NCBI GenBank assembly: GCA_016844745.1
Contig: JAERMQ010000044.1
Location: 1 to 39,018 of the forward strand
Direction: 5' to 3'
Source of the DNA: Ignavibacteria bacterium
GTDB taxonomy: Bacteria; Bacteroidota; Ignavibacteria; Kapaibacteriales; UBA2268
DNA: 39,018 nucleotides
A program made the position numbers and the translations under genes. Shown here one piece after another: positions 33,201 through 39,018 of this stretch (position 1 is its first letter; each line of letters begins with the position of its first letter). The notes under the pieces are model-generated. The model was not told the origin of the DNA, searched no databases, and worked only from the letters and a program-made list of their open reading frames with translations.

Positions 33201-35788
33201 ACGAATACTTCTTCAACGTCAAAGAAATCGAAAATCTCATTTAATTCTTCAATCTCATTAACGATATATGGAATATTCAAATCTTTGTAATAAGCATTTA
33301 AATTATAATATCCTTTGAAAAAATTGAATGTAAATACAACTACAAGGCAATCCTGCTCAATGTATAATTCTTTCAAATTATTTCTGTAACTGTTAGCGCC
33401 ACCACCCAGGTCATGGTCGAGAATAAAAACATTTTTCGAACTCCGCCTTATTGAAATTTGTAATGCAATAAAATTTCGGATTTTGTGGTACATATCTAAT
33501 TGTGGAAGTTCAACATCCTGCCATCCAAATCGGCCGCCATACAGTTCTTTTGCCGTACCTTTGAACCCGACATAAAGATTCGGGAATAAGAGACTTTGTA
33601 ATCCTGCATTTTTAAGTAGCTGGGAAACATTATTCTGAAAAATAGTCGATTTGTTGTTTATTTCCTTATTATTCAAAAGAAATTGCTTTAAAGCTGATGT
33701 ATTTATACCAACGCATACGTCCGAAGCATATAATAACTCGAAACGATTATTTTTGAAATTAACAGAATCATAAGCCTCGTTTAATTCATTAATATCCTCT
33801 GCAGTAAAATCTAATCTCTCACCTTGAAACTTATTGAAGTTCGAAAAAGTGCCGATATTGGAGAATGGTGATAACAATGCTACATTATCATTCATCTCCA
33901 ATCCTGCTGAAATTCTTTCCATAAAACAATCAGGCAATTCAAGATTTGTTGTTGTTAAGTATAAGATATTATTTTTAGTCAATTCAGTTATTGGCTGAAT
34001 TTCTACTAAAGCGCCGATTGGCATATTGGTAAAGATTAAAGAAAGATTACTAACATCTGCCGTATCTTCATCTAAAAAGCTATTCCTATATATCACATAA
34101 ATCGGATAGTTAATCCGATTTTTACTCTCGATTATTCGTAAATTTGTTAAAAACGCATCATCTATATTGTAAACATCGCAAACTAAAGTTAAATCCATCT
34201 CAGGTTTAGAATTGATTTCGGACTCAAGAAAAGTATTGTCTTGTATTATCCTCGATAAAATCCCGATATCTGTTAACTGAATGGTCTTGAAATCCTCGAT
34301 ATATTTTGTGCTGCCGTCCTCACAGGTCATAATCATCGATACTTTATATACCTTGTCTTTATCGGTAAATTTGTGATAAGTGAAATAATAATAGCCGGAT
34401 TTCTCAGCTTCCGGTAGGAAGTTATATATTTTGCCGATATCGATTCTATTATGCCCGAAATTGATTAATCCATAAGATACATCGTCGATAAAGGCTTCAA
34501 TTTGTTTAATATGAGAATTCGAAACTGCCCAGCCGGAGATTTCAAGCCAGTCCTCATAAAAATTAATAAAATCGACAGTGAGAATTTTTGAGGAACGAAT
34601 TTTATTTGATTCTACATATTGTTGGTATATAATCTCTCTTTGAACATTATTTACAATTGAATTATCAGGCTCGTCATTTGATAATTCGTAATTCGTAATT
34701 CGTAATTCATAATTATCCTTGAATGTAGCAACAAATTTGAAATTATAACCTGACAGGCTTTGATTGAACTTAAATCCTTCCCTAAGTTTAATACCAGCTT
34801 TTGAGCTGTTAGGAATAAAATCATACAATTCACCTATATCCGGTCTTTCAAAACCAGTTTCAGCAGTCCCGGCATAAACATCGTCGATATAAACTTCTAT
34901 TTTTTTGATACCATTCTTCGATACAGCCCAACCATAAGCTTCGAACCAATCTTCGTAAACGATTATATCATCAATGTGAAACATATTAGTTGTCTTAATA
35001 TCGGAAGCAGAAATAATTTCATTTTGCTGAATAGATTTGCCTGTTTTGTTTGTCATTTTAACGGTGATTTCATATTGAGGTTTTTCTCCGTTAAAAGAGT
35101 AATTTTGCTTTATAAAGAAGCCAGAATTATTACTATCTGCAATATAATCGAAAGCTTTGCCTACATCTTCCCTGATTGTCCCGTAATTAGCTTCACCAAT
35201 CAAATTATCATCTATAAAAATTTCAATTTTATCAACACCGACAGATGACAAACCCCAACCATTTATTTCAAAGAAATCCTGATAAAAAACCATCGAATCG
35301 ATAATGAATTTATCGAAACTGTCTATTTCTTCTTCGGATTTTTCTACTTGAACTTCTTCGTTAGTAGTAATTACAGAATTTATGGGGTGTTGTAATGATT
35401 CTAATGAAACTGCTGACTCAATATCCGTATGTTCAGGAATTAAACGATTAACAAGAAAAACCAATTCATTAATATTACTATTACTCTCAACTATTCTTAT
35501 AGATACCATGTGGTATTTGCCAATTAACTGACCGTTGCCGCCTGAAAAACCGAATCCGGCATTAAGATTATTTGGGAAGTCGGGATAAACAGAAGCTACA
35601 TCTGCGCGGAGTAGTGAAGTAGTAGCATTGCCGATTAGAACTTTATTGAGATATATTTCAATTTTTTCAATCCCATCAGTAGCTAACATCCAACCGGTTA
35701 ATTCTAATTTGTCGCCAATTAACTTGGCGCTATCAATAGCATACTTGAATTTGTCAGGTTGTGTTATTTTCTTTGATATAAGGTTCAT
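30272..35788 (-). CDS. Giant multi-domain glycosyltransferase with five GWA modules
   Basis: About 1838 residues from the ATG at 35788 (a TTG at 35803 lies in an AATGGTC array and is less likely). Order: four GWA modules (about 15-110, 160-250, 270-360, 400-495); a degenerate GT-A-like region (530-745); a GT-B/GT4-like domain (785-1140) with IGVIGHISFHKGSE and the E-x7-E motif in CPETFSYSTSEVIS; a fifth module (1160-1245, VFGWAALPDG); a GT2 domain (1290-1510, acidic pair YTDED); and a second, better conserved GT2 domain (1565-1795) with SIIIPTKDKVKI, LVIDNGSTEE, FLNCDTEV and ALNDVDLCLK, as in rhamnosyltransferase-like polymer enzymes. No membrane helix. Probably builds a repeating unit of several sugars. 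Two stretches of intergenic-type repeat are read in frame. Confidence 0.85.
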   Translation of the reverse strand: MNLISKKITQPDKFKYAIDSAKLIGDKLELTGWMLATDGIEKIEIYLNKVLIGNATTSLLRADVASVYPDFPNNLNAGFGFSGGNGQLIGKYHMVSIRIVESNSNINELVFLVNRLIPEHTDIESAVSLESLQHPINSVITTNEEVQVEKSEEEIDSFDKFIIDSMVFYQDFFEINGWGLSSVGVDKIEIFIDDNLIGEANYGTIREDVGKAFDYIADSNNSGFFIKQNYSFNGEKPQYEITVKMTNKTGKSIQQNEIISASDIKTTNMFHIDDIIVYEDWFEAYGWAVSKNGIKKIEVYIDDVYAGTAETGFERPDIGELYDFIPNSSKAGIKLREGFKFNQSLSGYNFKFVATFKDNYELRITNYELSNDEPDNSIVNNVQREIIYQQYVESNKIRSSKILTVDFINFYEDWLEISGWAVSNSHIKQIEAFIDDVSYGLINFGHNRIDIGKIYNFLPEAEKSGYYYFTYHKFTDKDKVYKVSMIMTCEDGSTKYIEDFKTIQLTDIGILSRIIQDNTFLESEINSKPEMDLTLVCDVYNIDDAFLTNLRIIESKNRINYPIYVIYRNSFLDEDTADVSNLSLIFTNMPIGALVEIQPITELTKNNILYLTTTNLELPDCFMERISAGLEMNDNVALLSPFSNIGTFSNFNKFQGERLDFTAEDINELNEAYDSVNFKNNRFELLYASDVCVGINTSALKQFLLNNKEINNKSTIFQNNVSQLLKNAGLQSLLFPNLYVGFKGTAKELYGGRFGWQDVELPQLDMYHKIRNFIALQISIRRSSKNVFILDHDLGGGANSYRNNLKELYIEQDCLVVVFTFNFFKGYYNLNAYYKDLNIPYIVNEIEELNEIFDFFDVEEVFVNNLVSYKDTLKLLKKLIELKKITNFNLITPVHDYYCVCPSYVLLNNQGKFCNIPDDLSVCNACMASNQLNLLLFKHDDIGEWRRIWGELLSLSSRVIVFSMSSKRLVTKAYPFLNLDLISIEPHKVEPLQPINLKAKKDSTLNIGVIGHISFHKGSEVIKSMVETIDREYNGQIKIVVIGNLYEKIQSENLVVTGTYSRDELPGLIVSHGIDIIFMPSICPETFSYSTSEVISMELPIASFDIGAHAERIKLYKSGYIIDDISAEAAMEFFLDYLKKNYEVNYNLEQKFWESNPHVLQVDRAVRYLDSIAVFGWAALPDGIKKIEFRVNDELIGLAHHGMFRPDIKKNWQFEGSDTLGFRFSSVFTKQVPVEKIKIFMHNYVRGIVDEEFPVKNWDSHYKEKYVSKEYNDQELDRMVSLNYDYEPKFSIVAVVENPNPSLLVQLFDTLIEQTYYNWELIIIDTGTTDFYTKELLVQYSYHSSRIKPVFFQNKKIDRNYELRITNSIINNGACSIVTNDHLPLTIDLIDGDYICLLNYQDLPSKFTFHEIVEKLNTDRSIDFIYTDEDIISFKQKRTMPNFKPDWSPEFMLNSNYIGSFFVFDKSMFDSFNDELIENIYNRNNYFISLLLTSHSRNICHIPKVLFHRRQLSLGDQKYKIPEFYQENEFESLSKFIAIKDLNASVDETPHPGIFNLKYNLNGERELVSIIIPTKDKVKILETCISSILQKTTYQNYEVLVIDNGSTEEQTFEYYKSINNPTVKILNWNHEFNFSEICNFGARSASGKYLLFLNCDTEVISEDWLERLVEYAGQKDIGAVGAKLYYPDGMVQHGGVTIGIGGLAGHAHRHYPRESAGYFGRLKAVNNFSAVTAACLMTRKDVFEEISGFDERLAVALNDVDLCLKIISLGYRIVWTPHCELNHHESAFRGYEDSPEKVERFNNEIEIYYEKWGNIADFADPYYNPNLTLVSEDFVLKS
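31619..31715 (-). repeat. Intergenic-type repeat block in frame within a GT2 domain
   Basis: Contains AATTCGT heptamers (31691-31713), a perfect 24-bp palindrome (31655-31678, centre GAGCATGCTC) and AATGGTA/AATGGTC heptamers (31627-31653). About 31 codons (about residues 1360-1390) giving NYELRITN, then a linker, then NDHLPLTIDLI. It falls between the nucleotide-binding half and DGDYICLL of the first GT2 domain. The same AATGGTC array is intergenic at 35790-35840. Confidence 0.88.
34682..34716 (-). repeat. AATTCGT heptamers in frame after the third GWA module
   Basis: Five heptamer units read as NYELRITNYEL (about residues 359-369), joined to the last strand of module 3. The sequence is the same as intergenic arrays at 1246 and 35938. 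Confidence 0.88.
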
Positions 35789-35789
35789 A

Positions 35790-35840
35790 TAACTAATGTT
35801 CAATGGTCAATGGTTATTGGTTAATGGTCAATGGTAAATG
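35790..35840. repeat. AATGGTC heptamer array upstream of the giant glycosyltransferase
   Basis: Units such as CAATGGT, CAATGGT, TATTGGT, TAATGGT and CAATGGT at 7-nt spacing, directly before the ATG of the minus-strand gene. It may contribute TTG pseudo-starts. Confidence 0.8.
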
Positions 35841-35935
35841 ATTATTTGTTAAATTTCATTGTAACTCGAAATTTCATTTCGTAATTCCTTATTCGTATTT
35901 GTCTGAATTAGGATTTATAGGTTTAAAGGATTTTT

Positions 35936-35983
35936 ATAATTTATAATTCGTAATTCGTAATTTGTAATTCGTAATTCGTAATT
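35936..35983. repeat. AATTCGT heptamer array downstream of the SDR gene
   Basis: About seven tandem 7-nt units (TTATAAT, TCGTAAT, TTGTAAT and similar), ending a few bases before the stop of the minus-strand SDR gene at 35991. Confidence 0.88.
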
Positions 35984-35990
35984 AAAAAGG

Positions 35991-36950
35991 TTATTTGCTC
36001 CCCAACTTCTGAAGAGTACGCAAATTGTAGAATTCATCGCGGTCGAAATCGAAATTATTACCGAAATGTACATATAGCTCGTGAATTATTTCCTCGACAG
36101 TGTGTTGTGGATTAAATCCCAGCTCAGTCCTGGCTTTATCGATAGATACCTTGTAGTTCCGGAAATCTTTCAAATCCTTAATATTGAGATTTATCTTTTT
36201 GCCGGTTAGCATTTCGAGTTCGTATTTTACCATATCGCCGATTTGCCCGACGGTAAAATTACCGCTCGAAACATTATAAACTCCGCTTATAGAATAATCT
36301 GCCTGGACGGACCTGATATATGCCATCACCGCATCACGTATATGATAGATGGGCCGCCATATCGATGGATTATTAATTGTTACAGTACCTTCTGTCATTG
36401 CAAATTTGAACATCGTATTGACAATTAAATCGAATCTCATGCGCGGGCTGTATCCGCATATTGTTCCCTGACGGAGCGAAATCACCGAAAAATCATCATC
36501 CTGTAACTGCATAACACCGCGCTCACCCTGCAATTTGGAAATTCCATACGGGTAATCGCAGGTTACAGGGTCATCTTCAGTATAGAGCTTCTTTACTGCA
36601 TAGCCGTAAATTGAGCAGGACGAAGCATAAATGAAGCGCTTAACACCGGCTTTCTTTGCAATAAATGCCAGATATGAAGGCAGTGCGCCATTTGATATAA
36701 AGTTCATCGAGGGGTTGTACTCTGCCATGGGGTCATTGGATAAACCGGCAAGAAAGATGATTTGGTCATAACCGACGAAATCTTCAACTTTGCAATGAAA
36801 TAAATCCTTTTGGTGTAATTTTACTTCCGGAGGCAGGTGATTGCCGAACCAGAGCAGGTCGATTACTTCAATTTCGTAGCCATGTTCCAATAACGCGGGA
36901 GCTAACAATGTACCTACATAACCTGCACCGCCTGCTAAAATAATTTTCAT
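35991..36950 (-). CDS. Extended SDR nucleotide-sugar epimerase/dehydratase/reductase
   Basis: 319 residues from the ATG at 36950, which has AAGGAAG eight bases upstream; a TTG at 36956 would add two residues. GGAGYVG (7-13) is the NAD(P) loop, SSCSIYG (110-116) holds the catalytic Ser, and Y135-x3-K139 (YGISK) completes the active site. RQGTICGYSPRMRFDL and WRPIYHIRDAV are typical of sugar epimerases acting on nucleotide sugars. It is the most upstream gene of the right block. It could provide the final step on the CDP-dideoxy sugar (reduction or epimerisation), for which no other candidate is in the window, but the substrate cannot be told from sequence. Confidence 0.85.
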   Translation of the reverse strand: MKIILAGGAGYVGTLLAPALLEHGYEIEVIDLLWFGNHLPPEVKLHQKDLFHCKVEDFVGYDQIIFLAGLSNDPMAEYNPSMNFISNGALPSYLAFIAKKAGVKRFIYASSCSIYGYAVKKLYTEDDPVTCDYPYGISKLQGERGVMQLQDDDFSVISLRQGTICGYSPRMRFDLIVNTMFKFAMTEGTVTINNPSIWRPIYHIRDAVMAYIRSVQADYSISGVYNVSSGNFTVGQIGDMVKYELEMLTGKKINLNIKDLKDFRNYKVSIDKARTELGFNPQHTVEEIIHELYVHFGNNFDFDRDEFYNLRTLQKLGSK

Positions 36951-36956
36951 ACGCAA

Positions 36957-37355
36957 CTTCCTTATTTATAGATGAATAATCCTTTAATTGCCTGAACCAT
37001 GATTTATAGGATTTAAGGAATAAAGTATTTTTTCCTCTTCCTTATCCACTTTCCCTTTTCCATTAACAATTAACAATTAACAATTAACAATTAATTAAAG
37101 AATTCAAAATTAATTAATATTATTAATAATTACAAAGGAAAATTAACAGTTTCTGAATTTTATTTAACAAATTTGGATTGATTAAGAAAATCTTTAGAGA
37201 TTGTCCTTTTTGTTTATACTCTTCTTGACTTATCAGACAGCCTCCAACTCAAAATAAATTATTTACTGATTCCAAATGCTAAATATTTGCCGATTTTTAT
37301 TAATTTAGTCGATTGATAAGTTTAGTCAAATTTTACAAACTATTTTGGGATTAAA
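36957..37355. other. 399-bp divergent gap with AACAATT array
   Basis: Holds GGATTTAAGG-type repeats near 37000 and an ATTAACA heptamer array at about 37062-37096, then AT-rich sequence. Both the minus-strand glycan block and the plus-strand aminotransferase should be started from here. CTATTTTGG at about 37339-37347 resembles a -7 box but has the wrong spacing. No small gene is seen. Confidence 0.6.
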
Positions 37356-38645
37356 ATGACAGGTCGCCGCGAATTTGTAAAATCATTCGGTTTATTGGCA
37401 GTTTCATCTCAATTATTCAATCCTAAGGAGCTTATTGCCGCTTCTGCAAATGATGAACAATCAAATAAAACAATTACTGCCTTACCCAAAGAGAATTTAT
37501 CCGATAAAGATTTCTGGGCATTTATTCAGCAGTCATACACAGCCTCGCCGAATATTATCAACCTCAATAACGGAGGTTGCAGCCCCCAACCTAAAATAGT
37601 TCAGGAAGCATTCGAGAATTATAACAGAATGTGCAACGAAGCGCCCTCCTATTATATGTGGCGGATTCTCGATCAGGGTAGGGATTCCCTGCGAATGAAG
37701 TTGGCTGATTTAGCCGGATGTTCTCCTGATGAAGTTTCTATATGCCGCAATACAACCGAAGCATTGGATAATATAATTTTCGGGCTGAAATTAAATAAAG
37801 GCGACGAAGTAGTGCTCACCAAACAGGATTATCCGAATGTCATCAATGCATGGAAGTTCCGCGAGAAGCGTGATGGGATTATTATTAAATGGGTAAATCT
37901 CGACGTCCCAACCGATAGCGAAGATGTACTGGTAAGCCGTTACGAAGAAGCTTTCAATTCGAGAACCAAAGCAGTTAATATTACTCATATCATAAATTGG
38001 AACGGACAAATTGTACCAGCAGCCAAAATAGCCGAAAAAGCCCATGCGAGGGGAATTGAAGTCATTATCGATGCGGCACATTCTTTTGCTCACCTTGATT
38101 ATAAAATTCCTAATTTAGGTGGCGATTACGTCGGGACAAGTCTTCATAAATGGCTGTCTGCGCCTTTTGGTACGGGTTTATTATATATAAAAAAAGATAA
38201 AATCAGGAATATCACTCCTTTAATGCCGAATGCAGAACCGGAAAGCGGTGATATACGAAAATTCGAAAGCCTCGGAACCCGCTCTTTTCCTGCTGAAATG
38301 GCTATCGGTACAGCTATTGATTTTCAATTGGGAATCGGTTCTGCAAGGAAATACGAGCGCCTGAAATTCCTGAGAAATTACTGGTATGAGCAGGCTGCCA
38401 AGTTGCCGCGCGTACAATTGAATACTTCATTAAAGCCTGAATTTGCAAATGCACTCTCGAATTTCGGAATAGAGGGCATGAAATCCGCCGATATTGCTAA
38501 TATCCTTTTCGATAAATACAGGATTCATTCCGTTTCAATTGATTGGGAGAATATCCATGGAGTTCGTATTACTCCGCATGTTTATACAAAACTTAATGAT
38601 TTGGACAGGCTTTTGACAGCCATTAATGATATGGTGAAGAAATAA
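37356..38645 (+). CDS. Class V aminotransferase/cysteine desulfurase-fold protein with Tat signal
   Basis: 429 residues. The N-terminus GRREFVKSFGLLAVSSQLF (3-21) is a twin-arginine-type signal: RR, hydrophobic run, then a polar stretch. The rest is a fold type I PLP enzyme of the isopenicillin-N-epimerase-like group: NNGGCSPQP near 71-79, RNTTEALDNII (131-141), IDAAHSFAH (238-246, D239) and the PLP lysine K265 in TSLHKWLSAPFGTG. It is likely exported with its cofactor to the periplasm; substrate unknown. It faces away from the glycan block and marks its right border. Confidence 0.85.
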   Translation: MTGRREFVKSFGLLAVSSQLFNPKELIAASANDEQSNKTITALPKENLSDKDFWAFIQQSYTASPNIINLNNGGCSPQPKIVQEAFENYNRMCNEAPSYYMWRILDQGRDSLRMKLADLAGCSPDEVSICRNTTEALDNIIFGLKLNKGDEVVLTKQDYPNVINAWKFREKRDGIIIKWVNLDVPTDSEDVLVSRYEEAFNSRTKAVNITHIINWNGQIVPAAKIAEKAHARGIEVIIDAAHSFAHLDYKIPNLGGDYVGTSLHKWLSAPFGTGLLYIKKDKIRNITPLMPNAEPESGDIRKFESLGTRSFPAEMAIGTAIDFQLGIGSARKYERLKFLRNYWYEQAAKLPRVQLNTSLKPEFANALSNFGIEGMKSADIANILFDKYRIHSVSIDWENIHGVRITPHVYTKLNDLDRLLTAINDMVKK

Positions 38646-38655
38646 AGAATGGAAG

Positions 38656-38732
38656 AATGTCATTCTGAACTTGTTTCAGAATCCACTCCCAGAGCGGCTT
38701 TATGGATTCTGAAACAAGTTCAGAATGACATT
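38656..38732. repeat. GTCATTCTGAACTTG palindrome
   Basis: Inverted arms of about 30 bp (38656-38685 and 38703-38732) start AATGTCATTCTGAACTTG and have a 17-bp loop. The inner arms are the same sequence as in the element at 25530-25665. Located between the aminotransferase and the GIY-YIG gene. Confidence 0.9.
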
Positions 38733-38774
38733 TATACAAATTTTGTTATTATTCAGAGGTCTCAAATAATAATT

Positions 38775-38933
38775 ATGAAAACATATTTTATTTACATAAT
38801 GGCATCAAAGAAGAATGGGACTATTTATATTGGTATGACAAATGATTTGATTAGAAGAGTATTTGAACATAAAAATAATCTTATTGAAGGTTTTACTTCA
38901 AAATATGAAGTTAATAAATTAGTGTTAAGTTAA
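38775..38933 (+). pseudogene. GIY-YIG endonuclease, 3' truncated
   Basis: 52 residues from the ATG at 38775 (the frame is open further left, but that part is translated palindrome). TYFIYIMASKKNGTIYIGMT is the GIY-YIG core and DLIRRVFEHKNN holds the catalytic Arg. UvrC-like single-domain members are about 80-95 residues and carry the essential Glu in the missing C-terminal half (pattern REKQLK). After NKLV the frame ends at once and I cannot find the remainder in any frame before the window end. It looks broken by insertion or deletion. Confidence 0.8.
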
Positions 38934-38957
38934 TTAGGATATGACGTAAATAAATTG

Positions 38958-38965
38958 TAATTTTG
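38958..38965 (+). promoter_or_regulatory. -7 box before the right-edge gene
   Basis: TAATTTTG matches TAnnTTTG and lies 17 bases before an ATG at 38982. The -33 element is not clear. Confidence 0.45.
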
Positions 38966-38981
38966 TACCTAAAAAGGCATT

Positions 38982-39018
38982 ATGGTACGATACACAATTA
39001 AACTAAAGCAAATTGAGG
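38982..39018 (+). CDS. Start of an unidentified gene cut by the window edge
   Basis: Only 12 codons are visible (MVRYTIKLKQIE). The start resembles the N-terminus of some IS630-type transposase or helix-turn-helix proteins, but the sample is too short to identify. If it is an insertion sequence, its insertion would explain the truncated GIY-YIG gene just upstream. Confidence 0.4.
   Translation, partial: MVRYTIKLKQIE

Noticed and set aside
30272-35788. Frameshift or assembly error as the reason for the odd peptides in the giant glycosyltransferase
   Set aside because: The reading frame continues into conserved domain sequence on both sides of each insertion, so the insertions are in frame; read support would still be worth checking.

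Overview
The window looks like an AT-rich member of the Bacteroidota/Chlorobiota/Ignavibacteriota group. The evidence is the low GC, the AT-only gaps, a few upstream TAnnTTTG boxes (the Bacteroidota -7 element), ORF6N, GxxExxY and four-helix-bundle genes, and gaps packed with palindromes and 7-nt tandem arrays. No rRNA or tRNA is visible, so the placement is an inference. Almost everything from 1300 to 36950 is on the minus strand and forms one cell-surface glycan locus, read right to left.

Right half (20361-36950), polymer assembly and sulfation: an extended SDR sugar enzyme; a giant multi-domain glycosyltransferase (about 1838 aa); a GT-A transferase; a stand-alone module protein; two sulfotransferases; and a large GT-C-like membrane protein. 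Five of these neighbours share a roughly 100-residue module built around Gly-Trp-Ala/Gly (12 copies by eye). I do not recognise this module as a named family, and it is the best candidate for something undescribed.

Left half (5372-19152), nucleotide-sugar supply. rfbF, rfbG and rfbH make the CDP-4-keto-3,6-dideoxyhexose intermediate. RfbH keeps the exact C-X57-C-X1-C-X7-C iron-sulfur ligand pattern and the His that replaces the PLP lysine. A ferredoxin-domain-less flavin reductase lies next to it. A split transketolase pair, a DegT-type sugar aminotransferase, a sugar N-formyltransferase, a class I aminotransferase, a GDPMH-like Nudix hydrolase and a GtrB/GtrA lipid-linked sugar pair suggest branched and/or N-formylated deoxysugars. 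At 1300-5151 a methyltransferase carries a coiled coil of about 860 residues with five exact 147-bp tandem repeats, resembling the WbdD type of chain terminator and length ruler.

Between the sugar genes lie small accessory genes: two MntA/HepT-type pairs, DUF559, GxxExxY, a four-helix-bundle (S23) gene, two ORF6N genes and a truncated GIY-YIG gene. Many touch inverted repeats. The DUF559 gene lies between perfect 38-bp inverted copies, the S23 gene between opposed heptamer arrays, and one ORF6N ends inside a palindromic element. The heptamer repeats of the gaps also occur in frame inside two large genes (21300-21587, 31619-31715, 34682-34716). At the edges, a pentapeptide-repeat membrane protein (162-1133) and a Tat-signal class V aminotransferase (37356-38645) run on the plus strand and bracket the locus.
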